In this document: positions 1-7,500 of the stretch, one piece after another | How positions within the stretch are numbered: position 1 is the first letter of the stretch | Layout: each line of letters begins with the position of its first letter | DNA from: Bacillus cereus | GTDB lineage: Bacteria; Bacillota; Bacilli; Bacillales; Bacillaceae_G | Assembly: GCF_025917685.1 (NCBI RefSeq) | Contig: NZ_CP089518.1 | Location: 1-7,500, forward strand | DNA length: 7,500 nucleotides | Direction: 5' to 3' | Translations under genes and position numbers: made by a program | Notes under the pieces: generated by a model | Told to the model about the DNA's origin: nothing | Database searches by the model: none | Seen by the model: the letters and a program-made list of their open reading frames with translations, nothing else

Positions 1-100
1 TAAAATACGTTTCGTATAAATATGCATTTAAAATACTTATTGGTTGTACAATTGTTGCGCAACCTTATTCTTTTACCATCTTTGTAAAGGAGGGACACCT
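1..100 (+). promoter_or_regulatory. dnaA leader / upstream region
   Basis: This AT-rich stretch precedes dnaA and contains no gene. TATAAA at 15-20 and TAAAAT at 29-34 resemble -10 hexamers, but neither has a convincing -35 box inside the window. The -35 of the first would lie off the left edge. A cluster of overlapping short palindromes sits at 42-64: TTGTACAA, ACAATTGT and GTTGCGCAAC. No DnaA box was found here. The upstream half of a Bacillus-type bipartite oriC (the boxes before dnaA) would lie to the left of the window. The promoter assignment is therefore only a guess from position. Confidence 0.4.
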
Positions 101-103
101 TTG
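86..103 (+). promoter_or_regulatory. dnaA ribosome binding site folded with its TTG start
   Basis: AAAGGAGG at 86-93 is a full-length SD sequence, 7 bases before the TTG at 101. It fixes this start over the in-frame TTG at 44, which has no SD. The first five SD bases (AAAGG, 86-90) are complementary to CCTTT at 98-102, which includes the first two bases of the start codon. This gives a 5-bp stem with a 7-base loop. The pairing is visible in the sequence; any effect on translation is inference. Confidence 0.6.
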
Positions 104-1441
104 GAAAATATCTCTGATTTATGGAATAGTGCCTTGAAAGAATTAGAAAAAAAGGTAAGCAAGCCAAGTTATGAAACATGGTTAAAATCAACAACCGCTC
201 ATAACTTGAAAAAAGATGTATTAACTATTACAGCTCCAAATGAATTTGCTCGTGACTGGCTAGAATCCCATTATTCGGAACTAATCTCCGAAACACTTTA
301 TGATTTAACAGGGGCAAAACTAGCTATTCGTTTTATTATTCCCCAAAGTCAGGCGGAAGAGGATATAGATCTCCCTTCTGTTAAAAAAAATCGAGCACAA
401 GACGATTCTACTCATTTACCACAGAGCATGTTAAATCCAAAATATACATTTGATACATTTGTTATTGGCTCTGGTAATCGTTTTGCACATGCTGCTTCTT
501 TAGCTGTAGCTGAGGCGCCAGCTAAAGCTTATAATCCGCTCTTTATTTATGGGGGCGTTGGACTTGGAAAAACACATTTAATGCACGCAATTGGGCATTA
601 TGTAATTGAACACAACCCGAATGCAAAAGTTGTATATTTATCATCTGAAAAATTCACAAATGAATTCATTAACTCAATTCGTGATAATAAAGCTGTCGAT
701 TTTCGTAATAAATATCGTAATGTAGATGTCTTATTGATAGATGATATTCAATTTCTTGCTGGAAAAGAACAAACACAGGAAGAGTTTTTCCACACATTTA
801 ATGCGTTACATGAAGAAAGTAAACAAATTGTGATTTCAAGTGATAGACCACCAAAAGAAATCCCAACTTTAGAAGATCGCCTTCGTTCTCGCTTTGAATG
901 GGGTTTAATTACGGATATTACGCCACCAGATTTAGAAACTAGAATTGCAATTTTACGTAAAAAAGCAAAAGCAGAAGGCCTTGATATACCGAATGAGGTT
1001 ATGCTTTATATTGCAAATCAGATCGATTCTAACATTCGTGAGTTAGAAGGTGCTCTTATTCGAGTTGTAGCTTATTCATCTTTAATTAATAAAGATATTA
1101 ATGCTGATTTAGCAGCTGAAGCACTTAAAGATATTATTCCAAACTCTATACCTAGAATTATTTCTATTTCTGATATTCAAAAGGCCGTTGGGGGCGTCTA
1201 TCAAGTAAAATTAGAAGATTTCAAAGCAAAAAAACGTACAAAATCCGTTGCATTCCCTCGCCAAATTGCAATGTATTTATCACGTGAACTTACGGACTCA
1301 TCTTTGCCAAAAATAGGTGAAGAATTTGGTGGCCGCGATCATACAACAGTAATCCATGCTCACGAAAAAATTTCGAAGCTATTAAAAACGGATACTCAAT
1401 TACAAAAACACGTCGAAGAAATTAATGATATTTTAAAGTAG
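101..1441 (+). CDS. dnaA: Chromosomal replication initiator protein DnaA
   Basis: DnaA is the AAA+ ATPase that binds 9-bp DnaA boxes at oriC, forms a filament on one strand and melts the duplex so the helicase can be loaded. It also represses its own gene in many bacteria. The TTG start at 101 follows a strong SD and gives 446 residues, the usual length in Bacillus. Domain I is about residues 1-75 and the variable linker about 82-108. The AAA+ domain has Walker A GGVGLGKT (151-158), Walker B LLIDDIQF (211-218), sensor I around VISSDRPP (244-251), the box VII arginine region LEDRLRSRF (257-265) and sensor [10 protein letters not shown] (312-319). The DNA-binding domain IV carries the DnaA signature [14 protein letters not shown] (411-424). 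The frame is intact and ends in three consecutive in-frame TAG codons. Identification is secure. Residues around 349-368, where domain IV begins, differ at a few sites from cereus-group DnaA as I remember it. Confidence 0.99.
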   Translation: MENISDLWNSALKELEKKVSKPSYETWLKSTTAHNLKKDVLTITAPNEFARDWLESHYSELISETLYDLTGAKLAIRFIIPQSQAEEDIDLPSVKKNRAQDDSTHLPQSMLNPKYTFDTFVIGSGNRFAHAASLAVAEAPAKAYNPLFIYGGVGLGKTHLMHAIGHYVIEHNPNAKVVYLSSEKFTNEFINSIRDNKAVDFRNKYRNVDVLLIDDIQFLAGKEQTQEEFFHTFNALHEESKQIVISSDRPPKEIPTLEDRLRSRFEWGLITDITPPDLETRIAILRKKAKAEGLDIPNEVMLYIANQIDSNIRELEGALIRVVAYSSLINKDINADLAAEALKDIIPNSIPRIISISDIQKAVGGVYQVKLEDFKAKKRTKSVAFPRQIAMYLSRELTDSSLPKIGEEFGGRDHTTVIHAHEKISKLLKTDTQLQKHVEEINDILK

Positions 1442-1455
1442 TAGTAGCTGAATAG

Positions 1456-1464
1456 TGTGAATAA
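1456..1464 (-). promoter_or_regulatory. DnaA box, variant TTATTCACA
   Basis: TGTGAATAA on the + strand reads TTATTCACA on the minus strand. This differs from TTATCCACA at one base and fits the looser consensus TTATNCACA. It starts 14 bases after the dnaA stop and points opposite to the other boxes in the gap. Confidence 0.6.
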
Positions 1465-1481
1465 CTTACCTTATTTTACGC

Positions 1482-1513
1482 ACAGTCTATCCACATGTAG
1501 ATAGACTGTTTTT
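1482..1513 (+). terminator. Rho-independent terminator of dnaA
   Basis: ACAGTCTATC (1482-1491) pairs perfectly with GATAGACTGT (1500-1509), giving a 10-bp stem with an 8-base loop. The T-run 1509-1513 starts at the base of the stem. This is the shape of an intrinsic terminator, 40 bases after the dnaA stop. The stem is only moderately GC-rich, so termination may be partial and some transcripts could run on into dnaN. Confidence 0.7.
1487..1495 (+). promoter_or_regulatory. DnaA box CTATCCACA inside the terminator
   Basis: CTATCCACA matches TTATCCACA at eight of nine positions. It lies across the left arm and loop of the dnaA terminator hairpin, so the same bases carry both signals. The last five bases, CCACA, are in the hairpin and so remain unpaired only from 1492 on. 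Confidence 0.55.
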
Positions 1514-1529
1514 ACATCTTTAAATGGGG

Positions 1530-1546
1530 TTATCCACATATCCACA
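1530..1546 (+). promoter_or_regulatory. Paired DnaA boxes next to the unwinding element
   Basis: TTATCCACA at 1530-1538 is a perfect consensus box. ATATCCACA at 1538-1546 has one mismatch and shares base 1538 with the first. Both point the same way, towards the trio repeats. They occupy the place of the trio-proximal boxes that nucleate strand opening in Bacillus subtilis. The first box is near certain; the second is weaker but well placed. Confidence 0.85.
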
Positions 1547-1550
1547 AGCC

Positions 1551-1568
1551 CTATTACTATTACTACTA
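1551..1568 (-). repeat. DnaA-trio repeats (six triplets)
   Basis: The + strand reads CTA TTA CTA TTA CTA CTA. The minus strand therefore shows GAT or AAT triplets when read 3' to 5', the published DnaA-trio pattern bound by the DnaA filament on single-stranded DNA. The array starts at the end of the GC-rich patch after the paired DnaA boxes and leads straight into the A/T run at 1569. Order and spacing match the known origin-unwinding module. Confidence 0.85.
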
Positions 1569-1602
1569 TTTTTTTATCTTTATTAAATAAATAAAATCTT
1601 AT
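1569..1602. other. AT-rich DNA unwinding element
   Basis: Apart from two C bases, these 34 bases are all A or T. They include a seven-T run at the left end and TTTATTAAATAAATAAAAT further on. The stretch follows the trio array directly and is the expected site of first strand opening. The exact right-hand limit cannot be read from the sequence. Confidence 0.75.
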
Positions 1603-1623
1603 ACTTACCGGAGGTTTTTCGTT

Positions 1624-2769
1624 ATGCGTTTTACAATACAAAAAGACTATCTTGTAAGAGGTGTACAAGATGTAATGAAGGCAGTTTCTTCTCGTACAAC
1701 AATTCCAATTCTTACAGGAATTAAGGTTGTAGCAACTGAAGAAGGAGTTACTTTAACAGGTAGCGATGCAGATATCTCTATCGAATCATTTATCCCAGTC
1801 GAAGATGCTGGAAAAGAAGTTGTTGAAATTGAACAATCAGGAAGTATTGTTTTACAAGCAAAATACTTTAGTGAGATCGTAAAAAAATTACCTAAAGAAA
1901 TTGTTGAAATTTCTGTGGAAAATCATTTTATGACAAAAATAAAATCTGGAAAATCAGAGTTTAATTTAAATGGTTTAGATTCAGCTGAATATCCGTTACT
2001 ACCTCAGATTGAAGAACATCATGTATTTAAGATTCCAACAGATTTACTTAAACATATGATTAGGCAAACAGTATTTGCAGTTTCAACTTCTGAAACAAGG
2101 CCCATCTTGACAGGTGTAAACTGGAAAGTATATAACAGCGAGTTAACTTGCATTGCAACAGATAGTCACAGACTAGCGCTTCGTAAAGCAAAAATTGAAG
2201 GGCATAATATTGCTGATGAATTTCAAGCCAATGTCGTTATTCCTGGTAAGAGCTTAAATGAATTAAGTAAAATCCTAGATGAATCTGAAGAAATGGTAGA
2301 TATCGTTATTACGGAGTATCAAGTATTATTCCGTACAAAACATTTATTATTCTTCTCGAGATTGTTAGAAGGTAACTACCCAGATACAACACGTTTAATT
2401 CCAGCCGAGAGTAAGACAGATATTTTTGTGAATACAAAAGAATTTTTACAAGCAATTGATCGTGCTTCGCTATTAGCAAGAGATGGTCGTAACAATGTTG
2501 TTAAATTATCGACATTAGAACAACAAATGCTTGAGATTTCTTCAAATTCACCAGAAATCGGAAAAGTAGTAGAAGAAGTTCAATGTGAAAACGTAGATGG
2601 AGAAGAATTAAAAATATCTTTTAGTGCAAAATATATGATGGACGCATTAAAAGCTTTAGATAGTACAGAAATTAAAATTAGCTTTACTGGGGCGATGAGG
2701 CCGTTTTTGATTCGTACAGTGAATGATGATTCCATCATCCAATTAATTTTACCGGTACGTACTTACTAA
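1624..2769 (+). CDS. dnaN: DNA polymerase III beta subunit (sliding clamp)
   Basis: DnaN forms a homodimeric ring around DNA that tethers the replicative polymerase and is a docking platform for ligase, mismatch repair and other proteins. The ATG at 1624 lies 9 bases after GGAGG (1610-1614). The product has 381 residues, close to the roughly 378 usual in Bacillus, and spans the three clamp domains (about 1-125, 126-250 and 251-381). Recognisable conserved pieces are TIPILTGI (26-33), TDSHRLALR (179-187), LEGNYPDT (248-255), GAMRPFLIR (356-364) and the C-terminal ILPVRTY. These contribute to the pocket that binds clamp-binding peptides. The gene sits in its usual place after dnaA, separated by oriC. 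The segment KIEGHNIADEF (190-200) seems two residues longer than the cereus-group form I remember, an inference that needs alignment. Identification is secure. Confidence 0.99.
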   Translation: MRFTIQKDYLVRGVQDVMKAVSSRTTIPILTGIKVVATEEGVTLTGSDADISIESFIPVEDAGKEVVEIEQSGSIVLQAKYFSEIVKKLPKEIVEISVENHFMTKIKSGKSEFNLNGLDSAEYPLLPQIEEHHVFKIPTDLLKHMIRQTVFAVSTSETRPILTGVNWKVYNSELTCIATDSHRLALRKAKIEGHNIADEFQANVVIPGKSLNELSKILDESEEMVDIVITEYQVLFRTKHLLFFSRLLEGNYPDTTRLIPAESKTDIFVNTKEFLQAIDRASLLARDGRNNVVKLSTLEQQMLEISSNSPEIGKVVEEVQCENVDGEELKISFSAKYMMDALKALDSTEIKISFTGAMRPFLIRTVNDDSIIQLILPVRTY

Positions 2770-2778
2770 GTAAGGGTT

Positions 2779-2821
2779 GAGGGTTGCTAGTTTAAAGGTA
2801 CTAGTGACCCTTATTTGATTT
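2779..2821 (+). terminator. Hairpin after dnaN, possible terminator
   Basis: Bases 2779-2791 can pair with 2800-2812 over 13 positions, with three G-U wobbles and an 8-base loop. The arms contain GAGGG/CCCTT and the perfect 5-bp pair CTAGT/ACTAG. The tail is T-rich (TTATTTGATTTT) but interrupted, so this may be a weak terminator or a processing and stability hairpin. It begins 10 bases after the dnaN stop. Confidence 0.5.
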
Positions 2822-2832
2822 TAGGGTATTGC

Positions 2833-2861
2833 TTTCCTAATGCTAGTTTATTTAGTACAAT
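2833..2861 (+). promoter_or_regulatory. Possible promoter for yaaA-recF
   Basis: TACAAT at 2856-2861 matches the -10 consensus at five of six positions and lies 36 bases before the yaaA ATG. The -35 is poor: TTTCCT at 2833-2838 gives 17-bp spacing with three matches, and TTGCTT at 2829-2834 is a better hexamer but 21 bp away. It lies after the dnaN hairpin, where a new promoter would make sense. The call is tentative. Confidence 0.35.
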
Positions 2862-2872
2862 GAAAGAATGAA

Positions 2873-2887
2873 CACTTTCAGAAAGTG
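2873..2887 (+). promoter_or_regulatory. Palindrome over the yaaA ribosome binding region
   Basis: CACTTTC and GAAAGTG form a 15-base palindrome around a central A. As RNA it would give a 6-bp stem with a 3-base loop. The only SD-like sequence before yaaA, AGAAAGTGAG (2880-2889), overlaps its right arm and lacks the core GGAGG. Translation of yaaA is therefore expected to be weak or conditional, which is inference. Confidence 0.45.
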
Positions 2888-2897
2888 AGCGATTTTT

Positions 2898-3110
2898 ATG
2901 AAAAGTATTAAAATTTCAACAGAATACATTACACTAGGACAATTTTTAAAGCTAGCCGATGTAATTGATACGGGCGGGGCTGTGAAATGGTTCTTACAAG
3001 AATATGAAGTGTACGTGAATCAAGAACTTGAGAATAGAAGAGGTCGCAAGTTATATGCGAATGATATTATTGAAATTCCGGGAAGTGGAACTTTCCAAGT
3101 TCAGGCATAA
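2898..3110 (+). CDS. yaaA: S4 domain RNA-binding protein YaaA
   Basis: This 70-residue protein consists almost entirely of an S4 domain, the small RNA-binding fold found in ribosomal protein S4, pseudouridine synthases and related proteins. The S4 pattern is visible from ITLGQFLKLADVI (11-23), through GGAVKWFLQE (26-35) and VYVNQELENRRGRKL (38-52), to the closing strand NDIIEIPG (55-62). A gene of this type between dnaN and recF is typical of Bacillus and other Firmicutes. It has been linked to ribosomes, but its precise role is not shown by the sequence. The ATG at 2898 is the only sensible start, although its SD is weak and inside a palindrome. The TAA stop overlaps the recF SD, so the two are probably translated in sequence from one transcript. 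Identification as the YaaA family is firm. Confidence 0.95.
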   Translation: MKSIKISTEYITLGQFLKLADVIDTGGAVKWFLQEYEVYVNQELENRRGRKLYANDIIEIPGSGTFQVQA

Positions 3111-3125
3111 AGGGGGATCCCTTTG
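3109..3125 (+). promoter_or_regulatory. recF ribosome binding site folded with its TTG start
   Basis: AAAGGGGG at 3109-3116 is the SD (one G in place of A), 6 bases before the TTG at 3123. AAAGGG (3109-3114) pairs perfectly with CCCTTT (3119-3124), which includes two bases of the start codon, leaving a GGAT loop. The left arm also contains the last two bases of the yaaA stop codon. A ribosome finishing yaaA would open the stem, so the layout suggests translational coupling of recF to yaaA. Confidence 0.65.
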
Positions 3126-4250
3126 TTTATTACAGAAATACAATTAAAAAACTATCGCAATTATGAAAAATTAGAGCTCTCCTTTGAGGACAAGGTCAAT
3201 GTAATTATTGGTGAAAATGCACAAGGGAAAACAAATTTGATGGAAGCCATTTATGTATTAGCGATGGCGAAATCTCATAGAACCTCTAATGATCGTGAGC
3301 TTATTCGATGGGATGAGGATTACGGTCAAATCAAAGGTAGATTACAAAAAAGAAATAGTTCTTTGTCTTTAGAATTAAATATTTCCAAAAAAGGTAAAAA
3401 GGCAAAGCTAAATCAACTTGAACAACAAAAGTTAAGCCAATACATTGGTGAAATGAACGTTGTGATGTTTGCCCCAGAAGATTTAAATCTTGTAAAAGGA
3501 AGCCCTCAAGTAAGAAGACGCTTTTTAGATATGGAACTAGGACAAATAGCGCCCATTTATTTGTATGAACTAAGCCAATATCAAAAAGTGCTCACGCAAC
3601 GAAATCACTTGCTTAAAAAGATGCAAGGGAATAGTAAAAATGAGGAAACGATGTTGGATGTATTTACACTTCAACTCATTGAGCATGGTGCAAAAATATT
3701 GCGAAAACGTTTTGAGTTTTTGAATTTACTACAAGAATGGGCTGCGCCGATACATCGCGGGATTAGCAGGGGATTAGAGGAATTAGAAATCGTCTATAAA
3801 CCAAGCCTAGATGTATCAGAATCAATGGATTTGTCGAAAATAAAAGAAGTATACTATGAAAGTTTTCAATCTGTGAAACAACGTGAAATTTTCCGTGGTA
3901 CAACTTTAATTGGTCCTCATCGTGATGATTTACAATTCTTCGTTAATAGTAAAAATGTTCAAGTCTTTGGTTCGCAAGGACAACAACGAACGACCGCACT
4001 GTCCCTAAAATTAGCTGAAATTGAATTGATTTACTCAGAAGTTAAGGAATATCCTATTCTTTTATTGGATGATGTATTATCAGAATTAGATGATTATCGT
4101 CAATCACATCTGTTAAATACAATTCAAGGAAAAGTGCAAACATTTGTGACAACGACGAGTGTCGACGGAATTGAACACGAAACATTAAAAGAAGCGAAAA
4201 CAATTCATGTAATGAACGGCACGGTAGATTGTGAAATGGACAGGGCATAA
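3123..4250 (+). CDS. recF: DNA replication and repair protein RecF
   Basis: RecF is an SMC/ABC-like ATPase that binds DNA at single-strand/double-strand junctions and, with RecO and RecR, promotes RecA loading at gaps and stalled forks. The product is 375 residues, normal for the family. Walker A is GENAQGKT (30-37). The signature region is [17 protein letters not shown] (283-299), and Walker B with its acidic residues is [13 protein letters not shown] (312-324). The motif TLIGPHRDD (261-269) is also characteristic. The N-terminal [17 protein letters not shown] matches the usual RecF opening, which supports the TTG at 3123 as the start. The gene follows yaaA by 12 bases. Its SD and start are in a small hairpin, which fits the low amounts of RecF generally reported. 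The stop codon lies in the loop of another hairpin (4240-4257). No yaaB/remB gene follows. Confidence 0.98.
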   Translation: MFITEIQLKNYRNYEKLELSFEDKVNVIIGENAQGKTNLMEAIYVLAMAKSHRTSNDRELIRWDEDYGQIKGRLQKRNSSLSLELNISKKGKKAKLNQLEQQKLSQYIGEMNVVMFAPEDLNLVKGSPQVRRRFLDMELGQIAPIYLYELSQYQKVLTQRNHLLKKMQGNSKNEETMLDVFTLQLIEHGAKILRKRFEFLNLLQEWAAPIHRGISRGLEELEIVYKPSLDVSESMDLSKIKEVYYESFQSVKQREIFRGTTLIGPHRDDLQFFVNSKNVQVFGSQGQQRTTALSLKLAEIELIYSEVKEYPILLLDDVLSELDDYRQSHLLNTIQGKVQTFVTTTSVDGIEHETLKEAKTIHVMNGTVDCEMDRA

Positions 4251-4257
4251 TCCCTGT
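4240..4257 (+). promoter_or_regulatory. Hairpin over the recF stop codon
   Basis: ACAGGG (4240-4245) pairs perfectly with CCCTGT (4252-4257), leaving a 6-base loop that contains most of the recF TAA stop. Only TT follows the right arm before the sequence turns to AAATGG, so this is a poor intrinsic terminator. It may affect mRNA processing or stability, or attenuate transcription into gyrB. The structure is seen; the role is inferred. Confidence 0.4.
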
Positions 4258-4273
4258 TTAAATGGAAAAGTAG

Positions 4274-6211
<1,938 letters not shown>

Positions 6212-6220
6212 ATGAGTAAT

Positions 6221-6244
6221 GACAGGAATCTAAGTATTCCTGTC
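6221..6244 (+). terminator. Hairpin between gyrB and gyrA
   Basis: GACAGGAAT (6221-6229) and ATTCCTGTC (6236-6244) form a perfect 9-bp stem with a 6-base loop, 9 bases after the gyrB stop. The tail TTCTAC is not a proper T-run, so full termination is unlikely. Partial termination, or a processing or stability element that sets the gyrB:gyrA ratio, is more plausible. The rest of the 88-base gap is AT-rich, and I found no convincing promoter in it. Confidence 0.5.
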
Positions 6245-6299
6245 TTCTACATATAAATCAATGTATGTGTAACGGAAATGTAAGAGGAGGTGCTCGTTG

Positions 6300-7500
6300 A
6301 TGTCAGACAATCAACAACAAGCACGAATTCGAGAAATTAATATTAGTCATGAAATGCGTACCTCGTTTTTAGATTACGCAATGAGTGTTATCGTATCTCG
6401 TGCATTACCAGATGTTCGTGATGGATTAAAACCTGTGCATCGTAGGGTTTTGTATGCGATGAATGATTTAGGGATTACAGCTGATAAAGCGTATAAGAAA
6501 TCAGCGCGTATTGTCGGTGAAGTAATCGGTAAGTATCACCCGCACGGTGATTCAGCTGTTTACGAGACGATGGTACGTATGGCGCAAGATTTTAGTCAAC
6601 GTTATATGCTTGTTGATGGGCATGGTAACTTTGGTTCTGTTGATGGTGATTCGGCAGCAGCAATGCGTTATACAGAAGCAAGAATGTCTAAGATTTCTAT
6701 GGAATTAATACGTGATATTTCAAAAAATACGATTGATTATCAAGATAACTATGATGGTTCTGAAAGAGAGCCAATTGTATTGCCAGCGCGTTTCCCTAAT
6801 TTATTAGTGAATGGTACGACGGGTATTGCAGTTGGTATGGCAACAAACATTCCGCCGCATCAACTTGGTGAAGTAATTGATGGCGTATTGGCGCTAAGCC
6901 ATAATCCCGACATTACTATTGCGGAATTAATGGAGTTTATTCCGGGACCAGATTTTCCAACAGCAGGTTTAATTTTGGGACGAAGTGGGATTCGAAGAGC
7001 GTATGAAACAGGTAGAGGCTCTATTATGCTCCGAGCTAAAGTTGAAATTGAAGAGAAGTCAAATGGTAAACAATCTATTCTCGTAACTGAACTACCTTAT
7101 CAAGTTAATAAGGCGCGATTAATTGAAAAAATTGCAGAATTAGTTCGTGATAAGAAAATTGAAGGTATTACGGATTTACGTGATGAGTCAGATCGAAACG
7201 GTATGCGTATTGTTATGGAAGTACGTCGTGATGCAAATGCTAATGTACTATTAAATAATCTATATAAACATACAGCACTTCAAACAAGTTTCGGTATTAA
7301 TATGTTGTCTCTTGTAAATGGAGAGCCACAAGTATTGAATTTAAAACAAAATTTATATCATTACTTGGAGCATCAAAAGGTAGTAATTCGTCGACGTACT
7401 GCTTATGAATTAGAAAAAGCAGAGGCGCGTGCTCATATTTTAGAAGGATTACGTATTGCTCTAGATCATCTCGATGAAGTTATTACGTTAATCCGTAGTT
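6300..7500 (+). CDS. gyrA: DNA gyrase subunit A (5' part, runs off the window)
   Basis: GyrA is the DNA-cleaving subunit of gyrase. The ATG at 6300 follows a strong SD, GAGGAGGTG (6284-6292). A TTG immediately before it is in frame but less likely to be the start. The window holds 400 complete codons, about half the usual length, with no frameshift. Visible pieces are the opening [20 protein letters not shown] (11-30), [18 protein letters not shown] (32-49), the quinolone-resistance region [16 protein letters not shown] (76-91) and the catalytic tyrosine 124 in AMRYTEARM. The tower segment includes [26 protein letters not shown], and the coiled-coil region begins towards the end. Ser85 and Glu89 (Escherichia coli positions 83 and 87) are the residues normally seen in quinolone-susceptible Bacillus. 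The exit-gate part and the C-terminal beta-pinwheel with the GyrA box are beyond the window. Confidence 0.99.
   Translation, partial: MSDNQQQARIREINISHEMRTSFLDYAMSVIVSRALPDVRDGLKPVHRRVLYAMNDLGITADKAYKKSARIVGEVIGKYHPHGDSAVYETMVRMAQDFSQRYMLVDGHGNFGSVDGDSAAAMRYTEARMSKISMELIRDISKNTIDYQDNYDGSEREPIVLPARFPNLLVNGTTGIAVGMATNIPPHQLGEVIDGVLALSHNPDITIAELMEFIPGPDFPTAGLILGRSGIRRAYETGRGSIMLRAKVEIEEKSNGKQSILVTELPYQVNKARLIEKIAELVRDKKIEGITDLRDESDRNGMRIVMEVRRDANANVLLNNLYKHTALQTSFGINMLSLVNGEPQVLNLKQNLYHYLEHQKVVIRRRTAYELEKAEARAHILEGLRIALDHLDEVITLIRS

Larger units (their letters stand above)
1442..1623. other. oriC: oriC, dnaA-dnaN intergenic part
   Basis: This 182-base non-coding gap has the full set of parts of a Bacillus-type origin unwinding region. 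In order these are a variant DnaA box (1456-1464), a box inside a hairpin (1487-1495), two boxes sharing one base (1530-1546), a GC-rich patch AGCCC (1547-1551), six DnaA-trio triplets (1551-1568), and a run of almost pure A/T to about 1602. The dnaN ribosome binding site follows. In Bacillus subtilis, DnaA bound to such boxes extends onto the trios to open the adjacent AT-rich DNA. The assignment here rests on position next to dnaA and on these motifs, so it is strong although no replication data are available. Confidence 0.93.

Noticed and set aside
44..100. In-frame upstream extension of dnaA from a TTG at 44
   Set aside because: It has no ribosome binding site. The extra 19 residues would run through the real SD, and DnaA begins MENISDLW in this group.
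786..794. DnaA-box-like TTTTCCACA inside dnaA
   Set aside because: It is a single mismatch copy within conserved coding sequence with no neighbouring boxes.
1476..1484. TTACGCACA as another DnaA box in the dnaA-dnaN gap
   Set aside because: It differs from TTATCCACA at two positions and overlaps the terminator edge, so it is too weak to annotate.
1600..1605. TATACT as a -10 box for a dnaN promoter
   Set aside because: The hexamer is good, but the DNA upstream is nearly pure A/T, where such matches are expected, and no -35 box lies at proper spacing.
1471..1668. Minus-strand open frame of 65 codons across oriC
   Set aside because: It overlaps the terminator, DnaA boxes, trio array and dnaN start, has no SD and resembles no protein I know.
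4054..4248. Minus-strand open frame inside recF
   Set aside because: It is antisense to conserved RecF coding sequence, including Walker B, and shows no features of its own.

Overview
The window is the replication-initiation end of a Firmicutes chromosome. It carries dnaA, dnaN, yaaA, recF and gyrB complete and gyrA partial, all on the + strand. The AT-rich base composition, strong AGGAGG-type ribosome binding sites, TTG starts and protein sequences all fit Bacillus. From memory of the families, DnaA (446 aa), RecF (375 aa), YaaA (70 aa) and GyrB (640 aa) look most like the Bacillus cereus group. Species level cannot be settled without a database comparison. The yaaB/remB gene that Bacillus subtilis has between recF and gyrB is absent, which also fits the cereus group.

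Layout. Bases 1-100 are the dnaA leader, with overlapping short palindromes and a strong Shine-Dalgarno (SD) sequence before a TTG start. dnaA runs 101-1441. Bases 1442-1623 form the dnaA-dnaN intergenic part of oriC. It holds a hairpin-plus-T-run terminator, several DnaA boxes, a short GC-rich patch, six DnaA-trio triplets and an AT-rich unwinding stretch. dnaN runs 1624-2769. Bases 2770-2897 carry a long hairpin, a possible promoter and a palindrome just before yaaA (2898-3110). recF (3123-4250) follows after 12 bases. gyrB (4289-6211) follows after 38 bases, and gyrA (6300 to beyond 7500) after 88 bases with a clean 9-bp hairpin in the gap.

How the genes work together. DnaA binds the boxes and trio repeats beside its own gene and opens the duplex. 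DnaN is the sliding clamp loaded on the new forks. RecF acts with RecO and RecR at gaps and damaged forks. GyrB and GyrA form the gyrase that removes positive supercoils ahead of the forks. YaaA is a small S4-type RNA-binding protein of less certain role.

I see no mobile element, CRISPR array, RNA gene or unknown accessory system. The points worth a second look are regulatory: the oriC fine structure, a DnaA box folded into the dnaA terminator, small hairpins over the SD and TTG start of both dnaA and recF, and related ACAGG/CCTGT hairpins on both sides of gyrB.
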